Shown: positions 1 to 8,717 of the stretch, one piece after another
Position numbering within the stretch: position 1 is the first letter of the stretch
Layout: every line of letters starts with the position of its first letter
From: WS-2 sp964650245
GTDB taxonomy: Bacteria > Eisenbacteria > RBG-16-71-46
Assembly (NCBI GenBank): GCA_964650245.1
Contig: CAZYQK010000027.1
Location: 1-27,815 of the forward strand
DNA length: 27,815 bases
Reading direction: 5' to 3'
Program-made: the position numbers and the translations under genes
The notes under the pieces: model-generated
What the model was told of the DNA's origin: nothing
The model's database searches: none
The model's input: the letters and a program-made list of their open reading frames with translations, nothing else

Positions 1-1049
<1,049 letters not shown>

Positions 1050-1058
1050 GACGCTCCC

Positions 1059-1643
1059 CTAGCGACGCTTCTCGATGATCTCGTCCACGATGCCGTAGGC
1101 CTTGGATTCCTCGGCGGACATGAAATAGTTGCGGTCGGTGTCCTTCTCGACCTGCTCCAACGCCCGCCCGGTGTGCCTGGCCAGGATACCGTTGATCTGA
1201 TCGCGCATCTTGACCATCTCACGGGTGTAAATCTCGATGTCGGTGGCCTGTCCCTGCGTGCCACCCAGCGGCTGGTGAATCATGATGCGCGAGTTGGGCA
1301 GCACCGAGCGCTTGCCCTTGGCGCCGGCCGCGAGCAGCACCGCCCCCATGCTCGCGGCCTGGCCCATGCACAGCGTCGCGATATCCGGCTTCACGAACTG
1401 CATGGTGTCGTAGATCGCGAGCCCCGCCGTCACCATGCCGCCCGGGCTGTGGATGTAGAGGTTGATGTCGCGGTCCGGGTCCTCGCCCTCCAGGAAGATG
1501 AGCTGGGCGATGACCAGGTTGGCGACCATGTCGTCGATCGGCGTCCCGATGAACACGATGCGGTCCTTGAGGAGCCGCGAGTAGATATCGTATGCGCGCT
1601 CCCCGCGCCCCGTCTGCTCCACCACGATGGGAACCAGGCCCAT
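1059..1643 (-). CDS. clpP: ATP-dependent Clp protease proteolytic subunit ClpP with Asn at the catalytic Asp position
   Basis: This 194-residue serine peptidase forms the ClpP tetradecamer that degrades substrates delivered by ClpX. The nucleophile Ser98 lies in GQAASMG and His123 in MIHQPLGG, with the 25-residue spacing of the family. Aligned on the E. coli and B. subtilis enzymes, the third triad residue falls at position 172, where this protein has Asn (KDTDRNYFM) instead of the usual Asp (DRD). The codon is AAC, read from plus positions 1128-1130. The ATG at 1643 follows AAGGAG by 10 nt. The gene lies 32 nt after tig and 9 nt before clpX. There is no long propeptide. The fold and the rest of the sequence are canonical, so I do not call it a pseudogene. 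Confidence 0.97.
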   Translation of the reverse strand: MGLVPIVVEQTGRGERAYDIYSRLLKDRIVFIGTPIDDMVANLVIAQLIFLEGEDPDRDINLYIHSPGGMVTAGLAIYDTMQFVKPDIATLCMGQAASMGAVLLAAGAKGKRSVLPNSRIMIHQPLGGTQGQATDIEIYTREMVKMRDQINGILARHTGRALEQVEKDTDRNYFMSAEESKAYGIVDEIIEKRR

Positions 1644-1675
1644 GTCGTCTCGACTCCTTGTGGGTTCGAATGCAA

Positions 1676-2974
1676 TCAGTGGACGGCCGGAACGATCAGC
1701 CGGGATTCTGAGGCCGGCTCGTCCTGCACGTCCGCCGCGTTGATCAGCCAGTCCAGCGCCTTGCGCTCGAGCAGCGACTCGCGCAGCGCCTGGCGCCGCT
1801 CCGCGCTCTGGTATCGGGCCCGGATGCGCGCCGCATGGCGCGGCTCGGCCTGCGCCATGCGCTCGAGCTCCTGTGCGACATCCTCGTCCCCGGCCTCGCG
1901 CCGCTCCTGCCGCGCCACCGCCGCGAGCAGGATCTCGCGCTTGAGCGAGCGCTCCACCCCGGGCCGGTAGCGGCCTTCCAGCTCCCGGCGCAACGCCTCG
2001 TCCACGCTCCGGTCGCCCATGGCCTCCGCGATCACCCGCTCCAGCATGAAGCCCACCAGCCGCTCCGGCAACTCGAGCGGATTGCGGCGGATGAGCTCGT
2101 CGGTGATGGTGCCCTCGACCTCGCGCTGGATGCGCACCCGTTCCTCCCCCTCGAGATTGAGCCGGACCCGCGAGCGGAGCTCTTCGAGCGATTCGAGACG
2201 GAACACGTCCCGGGCGAAGTTATCGTCCAGTTCACGCAGTTTCTTCTCCTGGATTTTCCGGATGCGGACGACGTAGCGCGCGGGTTTGCCGGCCAGCTCC
2301 TGGACCGGGTAGTCGGCCGGGTAGTGCACGTCGAGAGTGCGCTCCTGTCCCGCTTCCGCCCCCAGCAGGCCGTTCTCCAGGTCGGGCAGCACGTCGGGAG
2401 CGCCCAGCGGGATGCGACGCGCCTTGAGGCGCGAGCCCGGCAGCCGCCGCCCGTTCGTGTCGAGCCGGGTCGAATCCAGCAGCACGATGTCGCCCCGCTG
2501 CGCTGGCCGGTCGAGGTCGACATAGACCGCCGACTCATCCCGCAGCCCTTGCAGCACGCGTTCCACCGCGGTCTCGTCCACCACTTGCGGGCGGCGCTTC
2601 ACGGGGAGGCCCTTGTAGTCCTTCGCCTCGATCTCCGGACGCACGTCCACCGCGACTTCGAACCGGAGCGGCTGCCCGGGCGAGAAGCGCAGATCCCGCA
2701 CCAGCGGCGGGATGACGGGATTGAGCCGGGCCTGGTCCACCGCCTCGCCCGCGACGCGGGGCACGAAGGTCTCGAGGAATTCCTGCTCCAGGCGCTCGGC
2801 GAAGTGCTGGCGCACCATTTCGAGCGGCACGCGGCCGGGGCGAAAGCCGGGCAGGCTCGCGCGCCGCTGGAGCTGGCGCGCGACCTCGTCGAGCCGGGCC
2901 TCCACTTCCTCCACCGGCACCTCGACGTCGAGCACATGCTGCCAGGTGCCGCTGGCGCGAGTCGTCAGGTTCAT
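1676..2974 (-). CDS. tig: Trigger factor, ribosome-associated chaperone and peptidyl-prolyl isomerase
   Basis: Trigger factor binds the ribosome exit tunnel and shields nascent chains. The 432-residue length is typical. The N-terminal domain carries the ribosome-docking signature GFRPGRVP at residues 43-50. An FKBP-like segment follows at roughly 150-240 (starting near RPAQRGDIVLLDS), then the helical C-terminal chaperone domain. I chose the ATG at 2974 because the open frame further upstream runs into the tRNA-Leu gene and the protein from MNLTTRASG aligns with family N-termini. A GGAG lies 13 nt upstream, a little far. The order tig-clpP-clpX is the widespread bacterial arrangement. I saw no promoter in the 51 nt between the tRNA and tig. 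Confidence 0.95.
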   Translation of the reverse strand: MNLTTRASGTWQHVLDVEVPVEEVEARLDEVARQLQRRASLPGFRPGRVPLEMVRQHFAERLEQEFLETFVPRVAGEAVDQARLNPVIPPLVRDLRFSPGQPLRFEVAVDVRPEIEAKDYKGLPVKRRPQVVDETAVERVLQGLRDESAVYVDLDRPAQRGDIVLLDSTRLDTNGRRLPGSRLKARRIPLGAPDVLPDLENGLLGAEAGQERTLDVHYPADYPVQELAGKPARYVVRIRKIQEKKLRELDDNFARDVFRLESLEELRSRVRLNLEGEERVRIQREVEGTITDELIRRNPLELPERLVGFMLERVIAEAMGDRSVDEALRRELEGRYRPGVERSLKREILLAAVARQERREAGDEDVAQELERMAQAEPRHAARIRARYQSAERRQALRESLLERKALDWLINAADVQDEPASESRLIVPAVH

Positions 2975-3025
2975 GGGTCGGGTTTCACTCCGTGAGAGGC
3001 CTGCGTGCCGCGATCGAGGAAGCCG

Positions 3026-3107
3026 TGCGAGAGGGGGGATTTGAACCCCCACGAGTTTCCCCACTGGATCCTAAATCCAGCGCGTCTGCCAGTTCCGCCA
3101 CTCTCGC
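3026..3107 (-). tRNA. tRNA-Leu (anticodon UAG)
   Basis: On the minus strand the 7-bp acceptor stem pairs GCGAGAG with CTCTCGC, followed by discriminator A. The anticodon arm has a 5-bp stem CTGGA/TCCAG and the loop TTTAGGA, giving anticodon TAG (plus positions 3071-3073), which reads CUA and CUG leucine codons. A long type II variable arm follows, and the T arm has GTTCAAATC, as expected for tRNA-Leu. CCA is not encoded (CGG follows the discriminator). The gene sits 51 nt upstream of tig on the same strand. Confidence 0.96.
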
Positions 3108-3241
3108 ATCACGGACCAGGGGCGAGACGTCCTGCCGCCGCTCGCGCTGCCGCTCGGGTCCAGCCCCGCACGGTCGGTCAGGCTCAAGCGCTGAGGTGCG
3201 TTGAGAAGCGGACGGCGTAAATGGCGAATGAATCGGGTCGC

Positions 3242-3250
3242 AGTATAGCA
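3242..3250 (-). promoter_or_regulatory. Extended -10 promoter element upstream of tRNA-Leu
   Basis: The minus strand reads TGCTATACT, a good extended -10 (TGN plus TATACT), about 135 nt before the 5' end of tRNA-Leu. No convincing -35 hexamer is found at 16-18 nt spacing. It is the best promoter candidate between the outer-membrane protein gene and the tRNA, and could also drive tig-clpP-clpX. Inferred from sequence match only. Confidence 0.45.
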
Positions 3251-3319
3251 CAGCGCTTCCGGGCGCCAGTTTTCCTCCGGCGCGCGCACCGCGGAACCCG
3301 ACCCTGCCGCGCCATCGCG

Positions 3320-4459
3320 TCAAAATTTCTGCACGATTCCGATCAGCATGCGCTCGTCGGCCGAGCTCGGATGCCCGCTGCGCTCGAAGCTGCGGCGGAA
3401 CGCGCCCAACTCGAGCGTCGTGCTCTCCATGATCCAGCCGAAGCCGATCCCCACCACGCCGGCGCGGGGCTCCGCGACGCCGCTCTCGTGCTCGGCCCCG
3501 AAACCGAAACGCGCGGTCCACGGATCACGCTGATCGTGGAACTCGCCGGCGAGCTTCCACTCGCCGCCCTCGCCGCGCCGCACTCCGAAGCGATCGAAGT
3601 TCTGCCCGCTGCGGCCGCCGGCCGAGGTGATGATGCGGAACGCCGCGGTCGCCGCGTAGCTGAGCCCGATCCCGCCCTCCCAGCCCGCCTCGCGCCGGGT
3701 CGAGATGCGGTTGGCGCTCTTGCCCGCGACCAGATCGAGCCGCTCGTCGCCTTCGAGCGTGAGCTCCGGCACCCACCGCGCGGCGCCCCCGAGCGTGAAC
3801 CCACCGGCTCCCTCCGGGCCGAACGCGAGCCGTAACCCGGCCTGCCCGCCGACGCCGCCGCCCGAGAAGTCGGCGACGCGCGACTCCGGGGCGGGGCCGC
3901 CGGTCTCGAGCCGTTCGTAGTGGTCGGAGCGATGAGTCCATTCCGGGGCCACGCCCACCCGCGCGCGCCCCCTCGCCAGCGAGAGTCCTATTCCGAGTCG
4001 CAGCTCGCGCGCCGAGGTGTTGCTCTGCACGATCAGCGGCGGCCCCAGCTGCGTGCCGCGGTTGAATGCGTTGTCCTCGAGCCGTAGCAGCGGCTGGTAG
4101 CCGTAGAGCGTGAGGCCGACCGGGCCGCGCGCCCAGCCGAACCAGCCGCCCGCCGCGTCGAAAAACGCGGGCTGCTCGTCGTAATTGCGGTTGTCGGCCC
4201 GCAGATCCTGGCGGCTCACGCGGAGCAGCGCCGGCGAGAGCGAGAGCGTGCTGGCGCGCGCCGCCGCCGGATTGGCGAACGGCTCGTCGCCGAGGAAGCG
4301 GTCCGCCAGCGCGAGCCCCGCCGAGACCGCGGAGCCGGGCGAGGTGTGGCCACCCGGAAAGGCGTAGAGACCGGGGGCGATGGTCGAGGGGAGCTGTGCC
4401 AGGGCGGGCGCGGCCGCGCCCAGCAGGAGCGGCACGATCAGGAACCAGCGACTCGGCAT
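3320..4459 (-). CDS. Predicted outer-membrane beta-barrel protein
   Basis: This 379-residue protein begins with a clear Sec signal peptide (hydrophobic core after MPSRWFLIV, probable cleavage after ALA near residue 21). It continues as alternating polar and apolar strands with many Gly, Arg and aromatic residues, and ends in VQKF. A terminal Phe is the usual BAM recognition mark of outer-membrane barrels. Strand-like repeats such as GGIGLSYAA and ARFGFGAEH support a barrel of perhaps 12-16 strands. I could not assign a family with confidence; OmpP1/FadL-like or a generic porin-like barrel are possibilities. The ATG at 4459 directly abuts the TGA of apgM, so the two genes are likely translated from one message. 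The stretch from 3108 to 3319 between it and the tRNA holds no gene. Confidence 0.8.
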   Translation of the reverse strand: MPSRWFLIVPLLLGAAAPALAQLPSTIAPGLYAFPGGHTSPGSAVSAGLALADRFLGDEPFANPAAARASTLSLSPALLRVSRQDLRADNRNYDEQPAFFDAAGGWFGWARGPVGLTLYGYQPLLRLEDNAFNRGTQLGPPLIVQSNTSARELRLGIGLSLARGRARVGVAPEWTHRSDHYERLETGGPAPESRVADFSGGGVGGQAGLRLAFGPEGAGGFTLGGAARWVPELTLEGDERLDLVAGKSANRISTRREAGWEGGIGLSYAATAAFRIITSAGGRSGQNFDRFGVRRGEGGEWKLAGEFHDQRDPWTARFGFGAEHESGVAEPRAGVVGIGFGWIMESTTLELGAFRRSFERSGHPSSADERMLIGIVQKF

Positions 4460-5677
4460 TCAGGCTCCGTACTTGTCGAGGCGCCCGGCGTTCGCGAGCA
4501 ATACCGCGATCAGGTCCCGGCTCGCAAGCAGGCCGAGGCTCCCGATGCGCGCCGATTTCTCGTGGAAGCGGGGCATCAGATCGGCCCCGCATCGGGGCGC
4601 GTGGATCATCACCGGCACCGGGTGCCACGAGTGCCCCTTCACTGCGACCGGCGTCGAGTGGTCGCCGGTCACGCACAGCACGTCGGGTGCCAGCGACATG
4701 AGCGCGGGCAGTGCCAGGTCTACCGCCTCGATGGCCGCGACCTTGGCCTCGAAGTTCCCGTCCTCCCCCGCCATGTCGGTGCCCTTGACGTGGATGAAGA
4801 AGTAGTCGAAGTCGCGCCACCGGGAGGCCGCCGTGGCAAACGCGTCGCCTGGGGACTCGCCGGTCGGCAGCACGTCCATTCCCGCGAGCTGCGCCACGCC
4901 GCGGTACATGGGATAGGCGGCGATCGCCGCCGCGCGCAGCCGGAATCGCTCGCGGTAGCCGCGAAGATTCGGCCGCGACGAGACGCCGCGCATCAATGTG
5001 GCGTTGGCGGGATGCTCGTTCGCCAGCGCCTCGCGCGCCCGGCTCACGAACGCGTTCACGACGCGCGCGGTCTTCGCGGCGGCGGGAATGGAGGACAAGG
5101 CCCGCGCCTCGGGGATGGGCTTGCCCTCGCGATGCGGATCGGCGTCGCTCACCTCGCCCCCGAGCGTGGCCCCGCGCAGCACCGCGACGAAGCGGTGGCC
5201 CTTGCCGGCCCGGAGCACGATCTCGACGTCCTCGATTCTTCCCACCGCGCGCGCGAGTACCGCGACCAGGCGCTCGCACTGATCGCTCGCGATGCGGCCC
5301 GCGCGCCGGTCGGTCACGATCCCCGCGCTGTCCACGGTGCAGAAGTTGGCGCGCGCGGCGACGTCGCCGGCCTCAAGCTCGAACCCGGCGCCCAGCGCCT
5401 CCAGCACACCGCGCCCGACGGGTGTGGTGACCGGGTCGTAGCCGAACAGCCCGAGGTGCCCGGGCCCGCTCCCCGGCGTGATGCCGGGTGCGACCGGCAG
5501 CAGCCGGCCGAGCGCCGAGCGCGGGGCGAGGGCGTCCAGGTGCGGGGTGCGCGCGGCCTCGAGCGGCGTGCGGTCGCCGTGGCCCGGATGCGGCAAGTCG
5601 CCGAGCCCGTCGAGCACGAGCAGGACGATCTTCGTCGTGTGTTCCATTACGACCGAGTCGAGGACTGAATTCGTCAC
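4460..5677 (-). CDS. apgM: 2,3-bisphosphoglycerate-independent phosphoglycerate mutase, archaeal type (ApgM)
   Basis: This enzyme interconverts 3- and 2-phosphoglycerate in glycolysis and gluconeogenesis without 2,3-bisphosphoglycerate. It belongs to the alkaline-phosphatase superfamily. Visible motifs are the metal-binding LLVLDGLGD near residue 23, the phospho-serine motif GSGPGHLGLFGYDP (Ser70), HVKGTDMAGEDGN, and GDHSTP followed by GHSWHPVP, which supply the remaining metal ligands. The length of about 400 residues fits the short archaeal-type family rather than the 510-residue GpmI. Two starts are possible: GTG at 5677 with CGGAG 8 nt upstream, or ATG at 5647 (MEHTTK), which fits family N-termini better but lacks a ribosome binding site. 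I kept the GTG. The 153 nt between 5678 and 5830 hold no gene; I found only a weak -10-like TAGAGT there. Confidence 0.92.
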   Translation of the reverse strand: MTNSVLDSVVMEHTTKIVLLVLDGLGDLPHPGHGDRTPLEAARTPHLDALAPRSALGRLLPVAPGITPGSGPGHLGLFGYDPVTTPVGRGVLEALGAGFELEAGDVAARANFCTVDSAGIVTDRRAGRIASDQCERLVAVLARAVGRIEDVEIVLRAGKGHRFVAVLRGATLGGEVSDADPHREGKPIPEARALSSIPAAAKTARVVNAFVSRAREALANEHPANATLMRGVSSRPNLRGYRERFRLRAAAIAAYPMYRGVAQLAGMDVLPTGESPGDAFATAASRWRDFDYFFIHVKGTDMAGEDGNFEAKVAAIEAVDLALPALMSLAPDVLCVTGDHSTPVAVKGHSWHPVPVMIHAPRCGADLMPRFHEKSARIGSLGLLASRDLIAVLLANAGRLDKYGA

Positions 5678-5830
5678 CGCTGATACTCCGGGACTGTGGC
5701 GGACCGGCTCGGGGGGCGCCGTGAAGGAACGGACTCTAGTGGATGGCGCCGCGCGACGGAAGACACGTCACGACCGGAAAAGTTCGCCCGGCTCGGGGCG
5801 ACCTCGCGGCGTCGTGGCGAGCCACGGAGC

Positions 5831-6265
5831 TCAATGGAGCGAGAACCTTATCGGCGTGGCGATCCATACAGCCACCGGGCGGCCCCTGCTCTCGGCCGGC
5901 TTGAACACCCACTGCCGAACCGACTCGACGGCCGCATCGTCCAGCATCGGGATCGACTGCATCACAAGCGCCTCCTTCACACGCCCGTCGGTCCCGACCA
6001 GTGCCTGCACCACGACCGTTCCCTCGACGCGGGCTTGCCGGGCCGCGTCGGGATAGATGGGCGCGACCTTCGTCAAGGCCTCCGGAAGCTCCTCGACGTA
6101 GACGTACTCCCCGAACTCGGGCAGGCGCTCATCCTCCGGTCGAGCCGGCGGCAAGGGCGGCGCCGGCGGCGGTTCCTGACGGACGCTTTCCGGCGAGCGG
6201 GAAGCGCCCACGCAACCGCCCGACGACAGGACCAGACCCGTGAAAAGCAGACTCGCGGCACGCAT
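5831..6265 (-). CDS. Predicted lipoprotein with TonB C-terminal domain
   Basis: This 144-residue protein has an N-terminal signal sequence ending in LVLSSGGC, a plausible though imperfect lipobox with Cys near residue 18. A Pro/Glu-rich linker follows (EPPPAPPLPPARPED). The last 90 residues match the TonB C-terminal domain: IYPDAARQARVEGTVVV, GTDGRVKEA, and SVRQWVFKPA with a terminal beta-strand. TonB normally transmits inner-membrane energy to outer-membrane transporters, but here the anchor would be a lipid rather than a transmembrane helix, and no exbB/exbD lies nearby. The ATG at 6265 is preceded by GGAGG 9 nt upstream, inside the last codons of the dinB-like gene, so translation is probably coupled to it. 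Confidence 0.85.
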   Translation of the reverse strand: MRAASLLFTGLVLSSGGCVGASRSPESVRQEPPPAPPLPPARPEDERLPEFGEYVYVEELPEALTKVAPIYPDAARQARVEGTVVVQALVGTDGRVKEALVMQSIPMLDDAAVESVRQWVFKPAESRGRPVAVWIATPIRFSLH

Positions 6266-6270
6266 CGGCC

Positions 6271-6807
6271 TCACCCTCCGAGTCCGTAACGCTCGCGCAG
6301 GATGCGGGCGTGGTGGCGCTCGTGGCCGGCGGTGATCCACGCCAGCGCTCTCACGCTGACGGGCCAGCCGTTCGCCTCGCCACGGCGCTCGATCTCGGCC
6401 TCGTCGAGCGAGCGGTAGAGCGCGAGCGATGCGGCCCGCACCGCGCGCAGCTCCTCGACCAGGTCGCCGAGCGGGCGCCGGTCGGCGCCGGCGGCAGCGG
6501 CCCATGCGTGCTCGTCAAAGCCTGGAAGTGGCGTGGCGTCGGCGCGCGCGAAACGGAGCGCGCGGTAGGCGAACACCCGCTCGGCGTCGCTCACGTGGAC
6601 GAGCACCTGCTTTACGCTCCACTTGTCTGCGGCGTAGCGGTGGAGCGCCCGGGCGTCGGAGAGGCCGCGCACCAGGCGAAGCGTGTCGTCGAGCTGCGTG
6701 GCGAGCGGTGCCATCGCGTCGTCGCCGGGGACGGCGGCGATGTAGCCGGCGTAGAAGGGCGCATGCTCGTCGGCGGCGGGGCGCGGGATGGCGATGGTGC
6801 TCGGCAT
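6271..6807 (-). CDS. DinB-like (DinB_2) four-helix metalloprotein
   Basis: This 178-residue protein matches the DinB/YfiT-like putative metalloenzyme superfamily. The pattern WSVKQVLVHVSDAERVFAYRALRFAR in the middle and the late AGHERHHARIL provide the His residues expected for the metal site. Members include thiol-dependent transferases (bacillithiol or mycothiol related) and many of unknown substrate, so the reaction cannot be named. The ATG at 6807 has a strong GGAGGAGG ribosome binding site about 8 nt upstream. It shares the 179-nt divergent region 6808-6986 with hbd. The tonB-lipoprotein gene starts only 5 nt after its stop. Confidence 0.85.
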   Translation of the reverse strand: MPSTIAIPRPAADEHAPFYAGYIAAVPGDDAMAPLATQLDDTLRLVRGLSDARALHRYAADKWSVKQVLVHVSDAERVFAYRALRFARADATPLPGFDEHAWAAAAGADRRPLGDLVEELRAVRAASLALYRSLDEAEIERRGEANGWPVSVRALAWITAGHERHHARILRERYGLGG

Positions 6808-6904
6808 GGATGACCTCCTCCCTTCGATCGGTGTTCGCGGGCGAGGCCGCGAGCTTACACCAGCCGCCACGCCGCCGCCCCGCGCCACCTCACTCCGCGC
6901 TCGT

Positions 6905-6933
6905 TTGCCGCGGGTCCACCGCTCCCCTATCCT
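6905..6933 (+). promoter_or_regulatory. Predicted sigma-70-type promoter of hbd-proC
   Basis: TTGCCG (6905-6910) and TATCCT (6928-6933) are separated by exactly 17 nt. The expected transcription start is near 6940, giving a leader of about 47 nt before the hbd ATG. The same spacing and TTG/TA pattern recur before several other plus-strand genes in this window, which raises my trust in it. Confidence 0.6.
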
Positions 6934-6986
6934 CCGCCGCCGAACTCGACCCCCGACGACCACGCGCAAGACGGAGGCTTCTCCGC

Positions 6987-7853
6987 ATGACGATTCGCAA
7001 GGTGGGTGTGGTGGGCTGTGGGCTCATGGGCAGCGGCATCGCGCAGGTGAGCGCGCAGGCGGGGTTCGCGACCGTGGTGCGCGAAATCTCGCGTGAGGCG
7101 CTCGACAAGGGCCTGGGCTCGATCCGGAAGTTCCTTCAGGGCGGCGTGGACAAGGGCAAGCTCGCGGCCGCCGACATGGAGAAGACGCTCGCCAACCTCC
7201 ACGGAACGGTGGAGCTCAAGGACCTCGCGGACTGCGACCTGGTGATCGAGGCGGCGGTCGAGAACCTGGCACTCAAGCGCGAGCTGTTCGCCGCGCTCGA
7301 TCAGACGTGCAAGCCGGAAGCGCTGCTGGCCTCCAACACCTCGAGCCTCTCGATCACAGAGCTTTCGACCGCCACCCGACGGCCCGAGAAGATCCTGGGG
7401 CTGCACTTCTTCAATCCGGTCCCGCTCATGAAGCTGGTCGAGGTGGTGAAGACCATCCGCACCGGCGAGGAGCCGGCGCGGGCGGTGTCCGAGTGGTGCC
7501 GCGCGATCGGCAAGACGGTGGTGACGGTGGGCGATTCCACCGGCTTCGTCGTGAACCGGCTGCTGGTGCCGTACATGCTGGACGCGGTGCGTGTCTACGA
7601 GCAGGGGCTGGCGAGCCGCGACGACATCGACAACGCGATGAAGCTGGGCTGTGGCCACCCGATGGGTCCGCTGTTCCTCGGCGACTACGTGGGGCTCGAC
7701 ACCACGTATTACATCGCCGAGATCATGTTCGAGGAGTTCAAGGAGCCACGCTTCGCCCCGCCCCCGCTGCTCAGGCGGATGGTGCTGGCGGGGCTCCACG
7801 GGCGGAAGACCGGCCGCGGCTTCTACGATTGGAGCACCAACCCGCCCTCGTGA
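6987..7853 (+). CDS. hbd: 3-hydroxyacyl-CoA (3-hydroxybutyryl-CoA) dehydrogenase
   Basis: This 288-residue enzyme oxidises 3-hydroxyacyl-CoA to 3-ketoacyl-CoA, or runs the reverse reaction, using NAD(P). The N-terminal Rossmann motif GCGLMGSGIAQ lies at residues 10-20. The SNTSSLSITEL segment (116-126) and LGLHFFNPVPLMKLVEVV, with catalytic His140, mark the active site; the C-terminal dimerisation domain includes STGFVVNRLL and ends in KTGRGFYDW. Its length matches the short stand-alone Hbd/PaaH type rather than the fused FadB. The ATG at 6987 follows GGAGG by 9 nt. proC begins 40 nt after the stop. Thiolase, enoyl-CoA hydratase and carboxylase genes for neighbouring steps occur elsewhere in the window. 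Confidence 0.94.
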   Translation: MTIRKVGVVGCGLMGSGIAQVSAQAGFATVVREISREALDKGLGSIRKFLQGGVDKGKLAAADMEKTLANLHGTVELKDLADCDLVIEAAVENLALKRELFAALDQTCKPEALLASNTSSLSITELSTATRRPEKILGLHFFNPVPLMKLVEVVKTIRTGEEPARAVSEWCRAIGKTVVTVGDSTGFVVNRLLVPYMLDAVRVYEQGLASRDDIDNAMKLGCGHPMGPLFLGDYVGLDTTYYIAEIMFEEFKEPRFAPPPLLRRMVLAGLHGRKTGRGFYDWSTNPPS

Positions 7854-7893
7854 GCGAAACCAGCGCGGGCCGCTCGAGTCACGGAGGAGATCG

Positions 7894-8709
7894 ATGCTGA
7901 CCGACAAGACAATGGCCGTGCTCGGCGCCGGCAAGCTGGGCGAGACCCTGATCCGCGGTCTGCTCGACGCGGGCGCGATCCGCGCCGCGCAGATCACCGT
8001 GACCGCGGCGCACGAGGAGCGCGTGGCGAAGCTGCGCGACAGTCTCGGGGTCGGCGCAGCCGGGTCCAACCGCGAGGCCGCGCGCGGCGCCGATCTCGTG
8101 CTGGTCGCGGTCAAGCCGCAACAGGTCCCGATCGTGCTCGCCGAGATCCGCGACGTGCTCGAGCCGCGTCAGCTCCTGATCTCGGTCGCCGCCTCGGTCA
8201 GCACCGCGTTCATCGAGAAGCACCTCGACCGGCCGGTGCCGGTGGTGCGCGCGATGCCCAACACTCCGGCGCTGCTCAAGCGAGGCATGACCGCGGTGGC
8301 ACCCGGGACCCACGCGCGCAAGGAACACCTCGATCTCGCCCGCTCCATCTTCAGCGCCGTGGGCCGTGTGCTGACGCTGGACGAGAAACACATGGACGCG
8401 GTCACCGGGCTCTCCGCGAGCGGGCCGGCGTTCATCTACATCGTCATCGAGTCGCTGGCCGAGGGCGGGGTCAAGGTCGGCCTGCCGCGCGACGTCGCGA
8501 CCGAGCTCGCGGCGCAGACCGTGCTCGGTGCCGGCGCCATGGTGCTCGAGACCGGGGAGCATCCCGCCAAGCTCAAGGACCTCGTGACCACGCCCGCCGG
8601 CTGCACCATCGACGGCATTCTCGAGCTGGAGGAGGGCGGCCTGCGCGTCACGCTCATCAAGGCGGTGGTGCGCGCCACCGAGCGCGCGCGGGAGCTGCTC
8701 GAGAGCTGA
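7894..8709 (+). CDS. proC: Pyrroline-5-carboxylate reductase
   Basis: ProC reduces 1-pyrroline-5-carboxylate to proline, the last step of proline synthesis. The 271-residue length is normal. Visible are the dinucleotide-binding GAGKLGETLIRGL (residues 11-23), LVAVKPQQV, the AMPNTPALL segment, and the conserved C-terminal block from TGLSASGPAFIY through TTPAGCTIDGILELE. The ATG at 7894 is chosen over an in-frame ATG at 7912 because GGAGGA lies 6 nt before it. It sits between hbd and two small genes of unknown role, all in one direction with short gaps, which suggests one operon. Confidence 0.95.
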   Translation: MLTDKTMAVLGAGKLGETLIRGLLDAGAIRAAQITVTAAHEERVAKLRDSLGVGAAGSNREAARGADLVLVAVKPQQVPIVLAEIRDVLEPRQLLISVAASVSTAFIEKHLDRPVPVVRAMPNTPALLKRGMTAVAPGTHARKEHLDLARSIFSAVGRVLTLDEKHMDAVTGLSASGPAFIYIVIESLAEGGVKVGLPRDVATELAAQTVLGAGAMVLETGEHPAKLKDLVTTPAGCTIDGILELEEGGLRVTLIKAVVRATERARELLES

Positions 8710-8717
8710 GTGCCCCC

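Noticed and set aside
1059..1643. clpP as an inactive pseudogene because of Asn172
   Set aside because: Full-length frame, intact Ser and His, canonical operon and ribosome binding site; substitution at one residue is not decay.
2975..3064. A 30-residue longer trigger factor N-terminus
   Set aside because: It would translate through the tRNA-Leu gene and does not match trigger factor N-termini.
3525..5279. 584-codon minus-strand frame overlapping apgM and the outer-membrane protein gene
   Set aside because: Different frame of two real genes on the same strand, Arg/Gly-rich with no motif.
4346..5668. 440-codon plus-strand frame opposite apgM
   Set aside because: Antisense shadow of apgM; no recognisable domain, composition rich in Arg, Gly and His.
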